This document shows, piece after piece, positions 46,111 to 56,058 of a stretch of 64,000 nucleotides of DNA. Position 1 is the first letter of the stretch; the number at the start of each line of letters is the position of its first letter. The translations under genes and the position numbers were made by a program. The DNA lies in the NCBI GenBank assembly GCA_028283825.1, contig JAPWJW010000003.1:2480501-2544500 (forward strand), given 5' to 3'. The notes beneath the pieces were generated by a model that saw only the letters and a list, made by a program, of their open reading frames with translations, was not told the origin of the DNA and did not search any database. The stretch comes from Azospirillaceae bacterium (GTDB taxonomy: Bacteria; Pseudomonadota; Alphaproteobacteria; Azospirillales; Azospirillaceae).

Positions 46111-46821
46111 TTAAAGAGCCAACCAACCTCTAATGCACCGCTCCACCACCCGTGCCAGGAAACACAGCAGCTCGGTGCCCTGGCCGGCGTGGAACAGGTC
46201 GGCGTCGCGGGAGCCGAAGGCCAGCAGGCCGATCGGCGCCTCCGGCCCGATCTGCAGGCGCACCAGCGCTTCCGAACGGATGATGGGGGCGGCGGGGCCG
46301 TAGATTTCCGTCAGGCCCTGGATGTTGCCGCGCAGGATGACGTCGCGCTTGTTCAGCCAGCGATTGATGGCGCCGGCCTCCGCCAGTTGCAGGCCGGTGC
46401 GGTCATGGTGCAGGGCCAGGCGGCTGTCTTCGGGCTGTTCCACCACCAGGCAGGCCAGATCCAGGTCCAGCAGGACGGCCAGGTCGGTGGTGATGGTCTG
46501 GATGAGGTGTTCGAAGTTCTGCGCGTCCATCAGGAACAGGGCGGCGGCGTGCACCCGGCTCTGGTTGTTGATGTTGGCGCGGGCGGTCGCGATCAGCTCT
46601 TCCTGCTGGGCCGTCAGGTCGGCCACCTCGCGGCGCAGTTTCAGCAGCATGAAGTGCTGCAGATCCGCCACCCCGTTGCCACGGTCTTCCGCCGGTGGGA
46701 CCAGGTGGTGGATCAGGTCGGGATGCTGTTGCAGGAAATCGGGGGTCTCGCGCAGGTATGTCGCGACATCCTCCGCGGTCAGGGCATCACCCAGGGCGCT
46801 GTGCGGCGTCTTGTTGCCCAT
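46111..46821 (-). CDS. DUF484-family protein
   Basis: The 236-residue protein begins with a helical segment TAEDVATYLRETPDFLQQHP, the DUF484 hallmark, then a coiled region and a GAF-like domain (about 95-230). DUF484 genes are commonly next to xerC. Function unknown. The start ATG 46821 has GGAAGGGAAG upstream; the frame continues further but runs into the transaldolase terminator. Confidence 0.9.
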   Translation of the reverse strand: MGNKTPHSALGDALTAEDVATYLRETPDFLQQHPDLIHHLVPPAEDRGNGVADLQHFMLLKLRREVADLTAQQEELIATARANINNQSRVHAAALFLMDAQNFEHLIQTITTDLAVLLDLDLACLVVEQPEDSRLALHHDRTGLQLAEAGAINRWLNKRDVILRGNIQGLTEIYGPAAPIIRSEALVRLQIGPEAPIGLLAFGSRDADLFHAGQGTELLCFLARVVERCIRGWLAL

Positions 46822-46884
46822 GCTGTCTTCCCTTCCTGCCGTGGCCCGATTGCGGCGGGCGGCGGCCGTGGCCTGAAAACGCAA

Positions 46885-46912
46885 CCGGCCCGCCCATCGC
46901 TGGGCGGGCCGG
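46885..46912 (-). terminator. Terminator of the transaldolase gene
   Basis: A perfect 12-bp stem CCGGCCCGCCCA (46885-46896) / TGGGCGGGCCGG (46901-46912) with a 4-base loop. On the minus strand TTGCGTTTT follows. Confidence 0.88.
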
Positions 46913-46940
46913 AAAGGCATCCGCTGGAACGCGAAGGGTA

Positions 46941-47621
46941 TCAGCGGGTCGGCAGCGGCTGATCCAGGATAGTCTGCCCGGTCTTGGCCCAGTCCGCAAC
47001 GAACTGCGCCAGGCCCTTGTCGGTCAGCACGTGGTTGAACAGCTGGCGGATGATGGACGGCGGCATGGTGGCCACGTGGGCGCCCATCTTGGCCGACTGG
47101 GTGACGTGGATGGGGTTGCGGATGCTGGCGACCAGGACCTCGGTGGTGAAGTCCGGGTACTGGTCATAGATGGTGACGATCTCTTCGATCAGGGCCAGCC
47201 CGTCCTGGCCGATGTCGTCCAGGCGGCCGACGAAGGGCGACACGAAGGTGGCGCCGGCCTTGGCGGCCAGGATGGCTTGGGCGGCGGAGAAGCACAGGGT
47301 CACGTTGACCATGGTGCCTTCCTGCGACAGGTGGTGGCAGACCTTCAGGCCGGCCTGGGTCAGGGGCACCTTCACCGCCACGTTGGGGGCGATCTTGGCC
47401 AGGTGCTTGCCTTCCTTCAGCATGGTCTCGAAGTCGGTCGAGGCGACCTCGGCGCTGACCGGGCCCTTCACCACGTCGCAGATCTCGGCGATCAGGTCGA
47501 TGAAGCTGCTGTGACCGGACTTGGCGACCAGCGACGGGTTGGTGGTGACGCCGTCCAGCAGGCCGGTGGACGCCAGGTCGCGGATGTCGTTGATGTCGGC
47601 GGTATCGACGAAGAACTTCAT
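46941..47621 (-). CDS. tal: Transaldolase / fructose-6-phosphate aldolase family (TalC-like)
   Basis: The 226-residue protein starts [20 protein letters not shown] and has the Schiff-base lysine in [12 protein letters not shown] and [13 protein letters not shown]. Small transaldolases of this length transfer dihydroxyacetone units in the pentose phosphate pathway or act as fructose-6-phosphate aldolases; sequence alone does not settle which. Monocistronic by its terminator. Confidence 0.92.
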   Translation of the reverse strand: MKFFVDTADINDIRDLASTGLLDGVTTNPSLVAKSGHSSFIDLIAEICDVVKGPVSAEVASTDFETMLKEGKHLAKIAPNVAVKVPLTQAGLKVCHHLSQEGTMVNVTLCFSAAQAILAAKAGATFVSPFVGRLDDIGQDGLALIEEIVTIYDQYPDFTTEVLVASIRNPIHVTQSAKMGAHVATMPPSIIRQLFNHVLTDKGLAQFVADWAKTGQTILDQPLPTR

Positions 47622-47783
47622 GGGGGAAACCCTCAGGATCTGGATGGAACCGGGGCCCGCCCCGGGTTGGCCGGCACTCTAACCAAAGGCACCGTGCGGT
47701 GCACGGGCTGAAATGGCTAGGGCGGGGATAGGGGGCATGCGGGGATGGCGCACCGGTGGCCGTCGGTGGTAACAGCAATCCCC

Positions 47784-50012
47784 ATGGATCTGTTGTCGGC
47801 AAGCGGGATTGAAACGGGGCCTCCGCCGGTGCGGCGGGTGCGCGTGCTGCTGCCCTTGCCGCTGGCCAGCCCGTACGACTACCGCGTGCCCGACGACATG
47901 GAACTGGAGGCCGGCGCCTATGTCGAGGTGCCGCTGGGCCCGCGCCATGTGTTCGGCGTGGTCTGGGCCGTGGGCGGCGATGAGGACGGCGTGCCGGCCA
48001 AGCGGCTGAAGACCGTCATCCGCCGCTTTGACCTGCCGCCCATGCCCGAGGTGTCGCGCCGCTTCATCGATTGGGTGGCGGCCTACACCCTGTCGTCCAC
48101 CGGATCGGTGCTGCGCATGGCGGTCAGCGTCTCGGCGGCGCTGGAGGATCCCAAGCAGTTGCTGGCCTATCTGCCGTCAGGCGAGGCGCCGCCGCCCGGC
48201 TTCAAGATGACCGATGCCCGCCGCCGCGTCCTGGCGCTGATGGAGGCGGACGGGCCGCCCCGCACGCCGGCCGACCTGGCGCGCGACGCCGCCTGCGGCA
48301 TCGGCGTCATCCGCGGCCTGGCGGAATCGGGGCTGCTGACGCCCATCGCCCTGCGCGCCCAGCCGCGTCCGCCGGTACCCGACGCCCATAAGCCGGGCCC
48401 CGACCTGTCGCCGGACCAGGCCCTGGCCGCCGACGTCCTGCGCGCGGCGGTGGACGCCCGCGCCTATTCCGCCACCCTGGTGGACGGGGTCACCGGCTCG
48501 GGCAAGACGGAGGTTTATTTCGAGGCCATCGCCGCCTGCCTGAAGCAGGGCCGGCAGGCGCTGGTGCTGCTGCCGGAGATCGCCCTGTCCAGCCAGTGGC
48601 TGGATCGCTTCGCCCGGCGTTTCGGCGTGCGGCCGGTGGAATGGCACTCGGAACTGGCCGGCGCCCACCGCCGCGCCGCCTGGCGGTCCATCGTCAATGG
48701 CGAGGCCACGGTGGTGGTGGGCGCGCGTTCCGCCCTGTTCCTGCCCTATCCCGATCTGGGCCTGATCGTGGTGGATGAGGAGCATGAGGCCGCCTTCAAG
48801 CAGGAGGACGGCGTCATCTACCATGCCCGCGACATGGCGGTGGCGCGGGCCTTCCTGGGGGGCATTCCCATCGCCCTGGTCTCCGCCACCCCGTCGCTGG
48901 AGACGTTGACCAACGCGGAGACGGGGCGCTACGCCCGCATCGACCTGCCGGCCCGCCACGGTGGCGCCAGCATGCCGGATGTGACGCTGATCGACCTGCG
49001 CCGACCGGACAGCCGCCCGCCCGCCCGCCATTGGCTGTCGCCCATCCTGACGGCCGCGATGACGGAGACGCTGGCGGCGGGGGAGCAGGGCATGCTGTTC
49101 CTGAACCGCCGGGGCTATGCGCCCCTGACCCTGTGCCGCACCTGCGGCCATCGCCTGCAATGCCCCAACTGCACCGCCTGGCTGGTGGAGCACCGCCTCA
49201 GCCGCCGGCTGCAATGCCACCATTGCGGCTATACCGACCGCCTGCCCGAGGTCTGCCCGTCGTGCGAGGCGGAACATTCCTTCGTCGCCTGCGGCCCCGG
49301 CGTGGAAAGGGTGGCGGAGGAGGTGGCGCAGCTGTTCCCCGACGCCCGCGTGGCGCTGATGACCAGCGACACGCTGGTGGGGCCGCAGGCCATCCAGACG
49401 GTGATCGACGAGGTGCGGGCGCACAAGGTGGACCTGCTGATCGGCACGCAGGTGATGGCCAAGGGCCACCATTTCCCCATGCTGACCCTGGTGGGGGTGG
49501 TGGATGGCGACCTGGGCCTGGGTGGCGGCGATCTGCGCGCGGCGGAGCGCACCTTCCAGATGCTGCACCAGGTGGCGGGCCGGGCGGGGCGCGAAAGCCG
49601 GCCGGGCCGCGTCTTCCTGCAAACCCACATGCCGGAACATCCGGTGATGCAGGCGCTGGCCATCCATGACCGCGACGCCTTCCTGGCGGCGGAGGCCGAT
49701 GCCCGCCGCGCCATGGACCTGCCGCCCTACGGCCGGCTGGCGGCCCTGATCGTATCGGGCGAGGATGAGCGCCAGGTGGACAAGCTGGCCCGCGACCTGG
49801 CGCGGGTGGCCCCCCAGGGCGACGACGTCATGGTGCTGGGCCCGGCACCCGCCCCCCTGGCCCTGCTGCGCGGCCGGCACCGCCGCCGCCTGCTGCTGAA
49901 AACGGCGCGCGGGGTGGCGGTGCAGCCCCTGCTGCAAGCCTGGCTGGCGTCCCTGCCCATACCGGGGACGGTGCGGGTGCAGGTGGACGTGGATCCTTAC
50001 AGCTTCATGTAG
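47784..50012 (+). CDS. priA: Primosomal helicase PriA
   Basis: PriA restarts stalled replication forks. The 742-residue protein has the 3'-DNA-binding domain ([20 protein letters not shown]), Walker [16 protein letters not shown], Walker [20 protein letters not shown], and the zinc-binding cysteines in [13 protein letters not shown] and [20 protein letters not shown] 47784 is chosen; an ATG at 47745 would add 13 residues. The 3' end overlaps the next minus-strand gene by 8 bases. Confidence 0.96.
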   Translation: MDLLSASGIETGPPPVRRVRVLLPLPLASPYDYRVPDDMELEAGAYVEVPLGPRHVFGVVWAVGGDEDGVPAKRLKTVIRRFDLPPMPEVSRRFIDWVAAYTLSSTGSVLRMAVSVSAALEDPKQLLAYLPSGEAPPPGFKMTDARRRVLALMEADGPPRTPADLARDAACGIGVIRGLAESGLLTPIALRAQPRPPVPDAHKPGPDLSPDQALAADVLRAAVDARAYSATLVDGVTGSGKTEVYFEAIAACLKQGRQALVLLPEIALSSQWLDRFARRFGVRPVEWHSELAGAHRRAAWRSIVNGEATVVVGARSALFLPYPDLGLIVVDEEHEAAFKQEDGVIYHARDMAVARAFLGGIPIALVSATPSLETLTNAETGRYARIDLPARHGGASMPDVTLIDLRRPDSRPPARHWLSPILTAAMTETLAAGEQGMLFLNRRGYAPLTLCRTCGHRLQCPNCTAWLVEHRLSRRLQCHHCGYTDRLPEVCPSCEAEHSFVACGPGVERVAEEVAQLFPDARVALMTSDTLVGPQAIQTVIDEVRAHKVDLLIGTQVMAKGHHFPMLTLVGVVDGDLGLGGGDLRAAERTFQMLHQVAGRAGRESRPGRVFLQTHMPEHPVMQALAIHDRDAFLAAEADARRAMDLPPYGRLAALIVSGEDERQVDKLARDLARVAPQGDDVMVLGPAPAPLALLRGRHRRRLLLKTARGVAVQPLLQAWLASLPIPGTVRVQVDVDPYSFM

Positions 50013-50895
50013 GCGGCGCGACGCTCAGCCAATAGGCATGGCGCATCACCAGCGGCTGGCCATCGGGCGCGCTCTGGGTGCTGAAGGACAGGGTGCCGCC
50101 CCGGCGGGCCAGGATCAGGCGCAACTTGACCCCCCGGCCGTTCTCCTCCCCCCGGCCCTCGGCTACCAGGGTGACGTCCGTCGGCCCCGGCCCCGACCGG
50201 TATTCAACGATGCGGTGGCAGTGGGCCGGGCCATCACCGGCGATGCACCAGACTCGCCGGCCGACATCCAGCGACCAGGTTTCCCGTGACCGCACGGTCT
50301 TGCCCGGCCCGTCGTCGAAGGTGAAGGTCAAGGCGGGCACGCGTCCGCCCGTGACCGATAGCCCCGTGGGCAGGATCACCCGGCGGTCGGTGCCATAGTC
50401 GCGATAATCCAGGGTGCCGGTCCAAGTGCCGGCCAAGGCGGCACCCAGGGCGGCGGCGTCCGCATGCTTGCGGGTGCGATGCGTGGTCGCGGCCGATGTC
50501 CAGTCGATCAGGATGGGGATCGCCGCGCTCCGGTGGTTGTCGCTGCCGGGTGCACTTGTCGGCGGGAAAAGGTCTGATCGGGTGAGGCGGAGGTCGGCCG
50601 GGTGCTTCCATTCGACGGCCCATCGGTCGGGGGAGCCGAAACCGGTAGGCCAGCATTCGCCCGGGCTGTCATCCCGGGTGGCGGCCAGGATCCGGGGGGC
50701 CGGCTGGCCGTTGACGGCGATGATTTCCGACCCGGGCGGCGGTGCCCCGGGCTGGTCGTCGCTGGAGATAACGATCATCCGGCCTTCCACCGCAGTGACA
50801 CAGAAAGGCGGGCGGGGGGCAAGGGCGTCGGCTAGGGCGGGCCGGGCCGGGACGGATGCCAGGATAAGGGCGGTGAGAAAGTGGGGAACGCGCAT
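50005..50895 (-). CDS. Hypothetical exported protein
   Basis: The 296-residue product has a signal peptide ending PALADA. A short PDZ-like segment ([16 protein letters not shown]) lies near residue 57-72, and a C-terminal half of beta character contains [17 protein letters not shown] do not recognise the family. It follows the AraC gene on the same strand by 50 bases and overlaps the end of priA. Confidence 0.65.
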   Translation of the reverse strand: MRVPHFLTALILASVPARPALADALAPRPPFCVTAVEGRMIVISSDDQPGAPPPGSEIIAVNGQPAPRILAATRDDSPGECWPTGFGSPDRWAVEWKHPADLRLTRSDLFPPTSAPGSDNHRSAAIPILIDWTSAATTHRTRKHADAAALGAALAGTWTGTLDYRDYGTDRRVILPTGLSVTGGRVPALTFTFDDGPGKTVRSRETWSLDVGRRVWCIAGDGPAHCHRIVEYRSGPGPTDVTLVAEGRGEENGRGVKLRLILARRGGTLSFSTQSAPDGQPLVMRHAYWLSVAPPT

Positions 50896-50945
50896 CAGGG
50901 GCCTCAGGGTCCATGCGGCCGGCGTCGCCCGGCCTTGTGGCCCAG

Positions 50946-52043
50946 CTAGACGGCCTCGCCGCCGGCCGTCGCCTCATTCCCCGTAAATCCACCGTTTTCC
51001 GGATTTTGAGCCGCACGCCAGCCGCTGGGGCTCATGCCCGTGCGTTCGCGGAACACCCGGTTGAAGCTGGCCTTGGAGGCGAAGCCGCAATCCAGCGCCA
51101 GGGCCAGCATCTCGCCGGGCTCGGCCTGGCGCAGGCGGGCCTGGACCGCTTCCACCCGCAGGCCGTTGATCAGGCCGCTGAAGGTGCAGCCCAGGCCCTG
51201 GTTGATGGCGCGCGACAGATAAGTCTCGTTGGTGCCCAGGCGCTGCGCCACCTGGGGCAGGGTCAAGTCCGGTTCCCGCCACCAGCCTGCCTGGCGGATG
51301 GCGGCGCGCCAGCGGTCCGCCTGGACCGTCCAGTCGCGGTCGCGCGGGGGCTTTGGCGTACCGGTGATCGGGGGCGGGACGGCGCGGCCGGCCTGCCGCC
51401 AGCCCTCCAGGCCCAAGCCCAGGATGATGGCGGCGAACGCCAGGTACTGCGGGAAGCGGTCATGGTAACTGAGGGGGACCAGCAGGCTGTCGATCGCATC
51501 GAAAGCCACCGCCACCAACAGCCACAACGCCAGGGCCGCCAACAGGGTACGCAGCCAGGGGTGGCCGGGTTGGCGGAGCCGGAGGGCGGCCACCAGGTAG
51601 ACGGCCAGCGACAGGGTGGCGGCCCAGGTCTGCACCGGGTCGATCCAGCGGACGTGGACGGTGTCGTTCCATCGCATCTTGGCCGCCAGCGGCAGGGCGA
51701 AGGCCCACAGGGTGTAGGCCAGGTTCAGGGCGGCGGGGGCGAAGTGCCAGGCCCAGCCGCGTGGCAGGTGCGGTGCCGCCAGCCGCCGTACATACAGGTA
51801 AAGCAGCGGCCCGGTGGCCAGGCCCAGGTTGAAGGGGGCGAAGGATAGCCAGGGATAGATGTCGTAAAAGCCGGCGTAACCCAGGACGTAGGGCATCAGG
51901 CGCAGCACCGCCACGCCCAGCAGGGCCGCCAGCAGGCGGTTGGCGGTGCGGTTGCCGGGGGCGGCCAGCAGCAGCAGGGCCACCAGCGCGCCGAAGCCGG
52001 CCGCCATGCCCAACATCGTACTCCAGGGACCGAAGCGGATCAT
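50946..52043 (-). CDS. AraC-family regulator with N-terminal membrane domain
   Basis: The 365-residue protein has six or seven hydrophobic segments in the first 225 residues and then a C-terminal AraC DNA-binding domain: LTLPQVAQRLGTNETYLSRAIN as first helix-turn-helix and LALDCGFASKASFNRVFRER as second. Membrane AraC regulators of this layout are presumed to sense envelope or extracellular signals. Start ATG 52043; an ATG 18 bases earlier is possible. The exported protein gene downstream could be in the same operon. Confidence 0.88.
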   Translation of the reverse strand: MIRFGPWSTMLGMAAGFGALVALLLLAAPGNRTANRLLAALLGVAVLRLMPYVLGYAGFYDIYPWLSFAPFNLGLATGPLLYLYVRRLAAPHLPRGWAWHFAPAALNLAYTLWAFALPLAAKMRWNDTVHVRWIDPVQTWAATLSLAVYLVAALRLRQPGHPWLRTLLAALALWLLVAVAFDAIDSLLVPLSYHDRFPQYLAFAAIILGLGLEGWRQAGRAVPPPITGTPKPPRDRDWTVQADRWRAAIRQAGWWREPDLTLPQVAQRLGTNETYLSRAINQGLGCTFSGLINGLRVEAVQARLRQAEPGEMLALALDCGFASKASFNRVFRERTGMSPSGWRAAQNPENGGFTGNEATAGGEAV

Positions 52044-52254
52044 GGCGCCTCCGCCGGACAATCTAGGGGCGAACGCGCCTCATCAGAAGCGCATTCGGCT
52101 ACAAATCCGCCCGCCATGAACGGCGGCCATGGACGCGGCGTCCCCGGCTGCCCTACGGTCGCCACGATCGGCGTCATAGTGTCGCTGGTACGAAATTCCC
52201 AACCCGGCGGCCCTTTGAGGTGCCGCCCAAGCATCGGAAGAAATGAGGGCCATC

Positions 52255-52950
52255 ATGAAGCGCTCTTCCCGTCTCATCGCCGCCGCCGCGACCGCCGTCG
52301 TGGCTTTGGGCGCCACCGTTCCCGCCTGGGCGGAGCCGCCGCCCTGGGCCGAGGCGTCGGGCTATCGTTATCATGACGACCGCCGTGGGGACGATCACCG
52401 GGGTGATGACCGCCGGTATGATGACCATCGGGGCGACGATCATTGGCGCGACGACCATCGCGGCCCGCCGGCCCATTACGTCGACCACCGCTCCGCCCAC
52501 TATCGCCAGTTCTACGGCGCGGACGTGGGCATCGACGCCGGCCGCTGTGACCGTGGCGCCGTCGGCATCAACCTGGGCACGGTGGTGGGCGCCCTGCTGG
52601 GCGGCATCGCCGGATCGCAGTTCGGCCACGGCGGCGGCAAGGCGGCCATGACCGGCGCCGGCGTGCTGCTGGGCGCCCTGGCGGGCAACGCCGCCTTCAA
52701 CCGCATGGACGACAGCGACCAGGGCTGCTTCGCCCAGACCATGGAAAAGGCGCCGGACGGCCAGCCCATCGTCTGGAACAACCCCGACAACGGCGCCCAG
52801 TACCAGATGACCCCGGTCAAGACCTGGGAGGAATCGCCCGACAACTACTGCCGCGAATACCAGAGCGTGGCCACCGTCGGCAGCCGCCCGCAGACGGTCA
52901 CCGGCACCGCCTGCCGCCAGCCCGACGGCCAGTGGAAGATCGTGAACTGA
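52255..52950 (+). CDS. Exported glycine-zipper protein with Asp/His/Arg repeat region
   Basis: The 231-residue product has a signal peptide ending PAWAE, an Asp/His/Arg-rich stretch of tandem RGDD-H units (about residues 40-70), then a glycine zipper (LGTVVGALLGGIAGSQFG, GAGVLLGALAGNAAF) and a C-terminal domain with paired cysteines (SPDNYCREYQ, GTACRQPDGQW), resembling the 17-kDa surface antigen family. It is likely an outer-envelope protein. GAGGG five bases before ATG 52255 supports this start over ATG 52243. Divergent from the AraC gene. Confidence 0.8.
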   Translation: MKRSSRLIAAAATAVVALGATVPAWAEPPPWAEASGYRYHDDRRGDDHRGDDRRYDDHRGDDHWRDDHRGPPAHYVDHRSAHYRQFYGADVGIDAGRCDRGAVGINLGTVVGALLGGIAGSQFGHGGGKAAMTGAGVLLGALAGNAAFNRMDDSDQGCFAQTMEKAPDGQPIVWNNPDNGAQYQMTPVKTWEESPDNYCREYQSVATVGSRPQTVTGTACRQPDGQWKIVN

Positions 52951-52956
52951 TACGCG

Positions 52957-52986
52957 TGGGCCTTCGTCGATGAGGGCGAAGGCCCA
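52957..52986. terminator. Bidirectional terminator between convergent genes
   Basis: A 10-bp stem TGGGCCTTCG (52957-52966) / CGAAGGCCCA (52977-52986), followed by TTTC, seven bases before the hydrolase stop. Confidence 0.8.
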
Positions 52987-52992
52987 TTTCGC

Positions 52993-54039
52993 TCATGCGA
53001 AGCCGTGCCGTTTCAGCCAGCGGCGATAGAGGTCCGGCCAGGGTTCGGCGGAGCGGCCCTCGATGCTGCGCAAGGCGAAGCCGTGGCCGCCCGATTCGAA
53101 GACATGCATTTCGGCCGCCACGTCCTGGCGGCGCAGGGCCTGGAACATGGCCAGGCTGTTGCCCACCGGCACGGCGCCGTCATCGGCGGCGTGGACCAGG
53201 AAGGTGGGGCAGGTGCCGGTGCGCACGTTCTGGTCCGGTGAATAGGCCGTCACCTGTTCCGGCGTGGGATGGGCGCCCAGCAGCTGTTGCTTCGACCCCG
53301 GGTGGGTCAACCCGTCCTGCATGGAGATGACCGGATAGGCCAGGCCGCCCAGTTGCGGGGCTGCCGGCAGGCTGTCGGCCCCGTCCACCGGGGCGTAGAC
53401 GGGGGCGTCGTGGCGGGTGATCAGGCTGGCGGCCAGATGGCCGCCGGCGGAAAAGCCCAGGACGCCGATGCGGTTGCCATCCACCGACCACTCCCTGGCA
53501 TTCTGCCGCAGCAGGCGCATGGCCCGCTGGGCGTCCTGCAACGGCGTGTCGGGTCCCCCCTTCCAGCCGGCGGCCGGCAGGCGGTAGGTCAGTACGGCGG
53601 CGTGCAGGCCGCTGCCCGACAGCCAGCGGGCGACGTCGTAGCCCTCCTTGTCGAACCAGACATCGACATAGCCGCCGCCGGGGATCACCAGCACGGTGCC
53701 GCGCGGGCCCGGACTGGTGCTGCGGAAAAAGGCCAGGCTGGGGCTGGCCACGGACTCGGCGGTGCGGTCGCTGGGGCCGCCGGCCGGGCCGTGGTCGATC
53801 ACCAGGTCCTTCACCGTCAGGCCCTCGCCGCCCGGCGGGATGCCGGGCCACAGCGGCACGACCGCGTCCGGCGCCCTGCGCTGCCGGGATAGGCGCACGG
53901 CCTCCATCATGCCGGCGTCGTTGGCCGGGCCAACCGGGGCGGCCCCTTGCGCGGCGCCGGCCTCGCGGGTGCCCCGCAACAGGGCGGCGGTGGCCAGGGC
54001 CGCGGCGGCGATCCCCCGGCGGCTGATCTGGATGGTCAT
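52993..54039 (-). CDS. Exported alpha/beta hydrolase (acetyl-esterase/xylanase-like)
   Basis: The 348-residue protein has a twin-arginine-like start (ISRRGIAAAALATAALL), then the esterase fold: oxyanion region VLVIPGGGYVDVW, nucleophile GFSAGGHLAAS, acid in FLVHAADDGAVPV and histidine in FESGGHGFAL. Relatives include carbohydrate acetyl-esterases. ATG 54039 is preceded by GGGAGAA; an earlier in-frame ATG would spoil the signal peptide. Export through Tat is inferred. Confidence 0.85.
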   Translation of the reverse strand: MTIQISRRGIAAAALATAALLRGTREAGAAQGAAPVGPANDAGMMEAVRLSRQRRAPDAVVPLWPGIPPGGEGLTVKDLVIDHGPAGGPSDRTAESVASPSLAFFRSTSPGPRGTVLVIPGGGYVDVWFDKEGYDVARWLSGSGLHAAVLTYRLPAAGWKGGPDTPLQDAQRAMRLLRQNAREWSVDGNRIGVLGFSAGGHLAASLITRHDAPVYAPVDGADSLPAAPQLGGLAYPVISMQDGLTHPGSKQQLLGAHPTPEQVTAYSPDQNVRTGTCPTFLVHAADDGAVPVGNSLAMFQALRRQDVAAEMHVFESGGHGFALRSIEGRSAEPWPDLYRRWLKRHGFA

Positions 54040-54100
54040 GTTTTCATTCTCCCTGATGGACGAGAATACCGGCGGCATGAAGCCCTGGCTCATGCCGCCG

Positions 54101-54199
54101 TAGGCTGCGACCGCAGCCGCCGCAGGTTTCCGGGGAGCGTCAGCGGACTGGAAACCGAGGAAGCCTAGCCGCCGGACGGCGGCGCCCGGCGCTTGAGGG
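54101..54199 (+). repeat. Dispersed structured repeat, copy E
   Basis: Plus orientation. H1 GGCTGC/GCAGCC, loop GACC (54103-54118). H2 GGTTTCC/GGAAACC (54125-54131 with 54150-54156). H3 GCCGCC/GGCGGC, loop GGAC (54168-54183). Invariant end CGCCCGGCGCTTGAGGG (54183-54199). It ends 12 bases from the pmbA stop on the minus strand. Confidence 0.9.
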
Positions 54200-54211
54200 A
54201 AAAAGGAAAAC

Positions 54212-55564
54212 TCAGGTGCCGGCCACCGTCATGCCTTCCACCCGGACGGTGGGGCTGTCCACGCCGTGGCGGAATTCCAGGTTGTTGGCTGGCCGCAGGG
54301 TCAGGAACATGTCCTTCAGATTGCCGGCAATGGTGATCTCGGCCACCGGGTAGGCGATCCGGCCGTCCTCGATCCAGAAGCCGGAGGCGCCGCGGCTGTA
54401 GTCGCCGGTGATGCCGTTGACCCCACTACCCATGAGGGAGGTGACGTAGAAGCCGCTGCGGATGTCGGCCAGCAGTTCCTCCGGCGTCTCATCGCCCGGC
54501 GCCAGGTAGACGTTGGTGGCGCCGGGGCCGGGCGGGCCGCCGGTCCCGCGTGAGCCGTGGCCGGTGGAGGTCAGGCCCAGCTGACGGGCGGAGCGGCAGT
54601 CCAGCAGCCAGGTGGTCAGCACGCCGTTGTCGATCAGGTTGCGGCGCCGGCCCGGTTGGCCTTCCGCGTCGAAGGGTTTGGAGCGCAGGCCGCGCCGGAT
54701 GTGTGGGTCGTCCACGATGGTGATGGTGGGGGCGAAGATGGTTTCGCCCATCTTTTCCTTCAGGAAGCTGGTGCCGCGCGCGATGGCGGCACCGGAGATG
54801 GCGCCCGTCAAATGGCCCACCAGCCCGCCGGCGACGCGCGGGTCGAACACCACGGGTACCGCCTGGGTCGCCACCTTGCGCGGGTTCAGGCGCGCCACCA
54901 CGCGTTCACCGGCACGGCGCCCGATGGTGACAGGCGACTCCAGGTCACCGGCGTAGACGGTGGAGTGATAGTCGTAGTCCCGTTCCATGCCCGTGCCGCT
55001 GCCGGCCAGGACGGAAACGGACAAGCTGCGGCGGCTGACGCTGTAGCCGCCGGAAAAACCGTTGCTGGCCGCCAGTGTGACGGTGGAGCGTGACCAGCCG
55101 GCGTCCGCCCCTTCGGAATTGCTGACGCCGGGCACGGCCAGGGCCGTTTCCTCCAGCTCCGCGATCTGGGCCAGCAGGTCCTCCGCCACCGGTTCGGACG
55201 GGTCGCACAAATCCAGGTCGGGCCAGTCGCGGGCCAGGCTGTCGGGGTCGGCCAGGCCGCAATAGCCATCCTCCGGCACCAGCCGGGCCATGGCGACGGC
55301 ACGTTCCGCCAGTTCCTTCAGCATCGCCGGGCTGCGGTCGGTGGAGGAGACGATGGCCTGGCGCTTGCCCACGAAGACGCGCAGGCCCAGATCGCCCGAT
55401 TCGGCGCGTTGCACCTCCTCCGGCTTGCCCAGGCGCTGGCTCATCGACATGGACGCGCTGTCGACCAGCAGGGCGTCGGCGGCGTCGGCACCCGCCTTGC
55501 GCGCCAGGGTCAACAGGTCGTCCAGGATGCTGGCGGCGGTGGCGTCGGGGGGAAGGGGCGGCAT
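54212..55564 (-). CDS. pmbA: Metalloprotease-related protein PmbA (TldE)
   Basis: PmbA/TldE pairs with TldD to degrade unfolded peptides and mature modified peptides. The 450-residue protein lacks the HExxxH zinc motif, as expected for the E subunit, and has the family pattern SMSMSQRLGKPEEVQRAES, LGLRVFVGKRQAIVSSTD, GVNGITGDYSRGASGFWIED at the C-terminus. The tldD partner is not in this window. Confidence 0.94.
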   Translation of the reverse strand: MPPLPPDATAASILDDLLTLARKAGADAADALLVDSASMSMSQRLGKPEEVQRAESGDLGLRVFVGKRQAIVSSTDRSPAMLKELAERAVAMARLVPEDGYCGLADPDSLARDWPDLDLCDPSEPVAEDLLAQIAELEETALAVPGVSNSEGADAGWSRSTVTLAASNGFSGGYSVSRRSLSVSVLAGSGTGMERDYDYHSTVYAGDLESPVTIGRRAGERVVARLNPRKVATQAVPVVFDPRVAGGLVGHLTGAISGAAIARGTSFLKEKMGETIFAPTITIVDDPHIRRGLRSKPFDAEGQPGRRRNLIDNGVLTTWLLDCRSARQLGLTSTGHGSRGTGGPPGPGATNVYLAPGDETPEELLADIRSGFYVTSLMGSGVNGITGDYSRGASGFWIEDGRIAYPVAEITIAGNLKDMFLTLRPANNLEFRHGVDSPTVRVEGMTVAGT

Positions 55565-55922
55565 GCGGCGCAGGCTCCGTCTTTCTTATCAGATGCGGAA
55601 ATACTGTAGCGCTTGGGGTTAGCAGGATGCCAGCGGCGTGGGAACCCGGCCATTCGGCGACCGTCCCGGAGAAATGTTTCCCAACTGCAACCGGGCGGGC
55701 GATTGAAACGGATTGTTTCGCGGCGGGGCGGTCACCGACATGAGGTGGTTACGGGGCCGGCTCAAGATCGCCCGTGCCGATGCTGCGGGCCGCCCCGTTC
55801 GCCGCATCCGGCCGGTCCGGATCGAAGGCATGCCGGGGATCTGCCTCCCCCCGTCGATCCGGTGCCTTGCCGTCACCCCCGTGCCCCGGGGAACGGCGGA
55901 ATGTCGTCCATCTACCCTTCGC

Positions 55923-55960
55923 AGGGCCGTGGGGCACCAACCCCCACGGCCCTACTTCTT
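55923..55960 (+). terminator. Orphan intrinsic terminator
   Basis: A perfect 12-bp stem AGGGCCGTGGGG (55923-55934) / CCCCACGGCCCT (55942-55953) with a 7-base loop is followed by ACTTCTTTG. No plus-strand gene precedes it. Confidence 0.75.
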
Positions 55961-56001
55961 TGCGTCCGGACATGATAGGACCACCGGGACGTGCTTGGGC
56001 G

Positions 56002-56029
56002 TTGACAATGCAATGCCCGCACGTACGCT
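56002..56029 (+). promoter_or_regulatory. Promoter of the sugar-asparagine ABC operon
   Basis: TTGACA (56002-56007) and TACGCT (56024-56029) are 16 bases apart. The -35 lies within an imperfect inverted repeat GGGCGTTG / CAATGCCC (55997-56004, 56011-56018). Initiation would fall inside the operator described next. Confidence 0.5.
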
Positions 56030-56042
56030 GAAACCGATTTCA
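56029..56042 (+). promoter_or_regulatory. LacI-family operator
   Basis: TGAAACCGATTTCA matches the LacI-family pattern TGNAANCGNTTNCA at every fixed position and is symmetric around the central CG. It covers the expected transcription start of the ABC operon, so a bound repressor would block it. The LacI-type gene at 59856-60890 is the obvious candidate. Confidence 0.75.
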
Positions 56043-56058
56043 TATCCCGGATCCGCCC

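Larger units (their letters stand above)
55565..56058. other. Intergenic region upstream of the ABC-transporter operon
   Basis: 494 bases without a convincing gene. It contains an inverted repeat GAAAC/GTTTC (55705-55719), an orphan terminator (55923-55953), a promoter (56002-56029) and a LacI-type operator (56029-56042). The open frames here lack ribosome-binding sites and plausible composition. The terminator implies a short plus-strand transcript. Confidence 0.5.

Noticed and set aside
55613-55975. A 120-codon open frame before the ABC operon
   Set aside because: It has no ribosome-binding site, an Arg/Pro/Gly-heavy composition and runs through the perfect terminator hairpin at 55923-55953.
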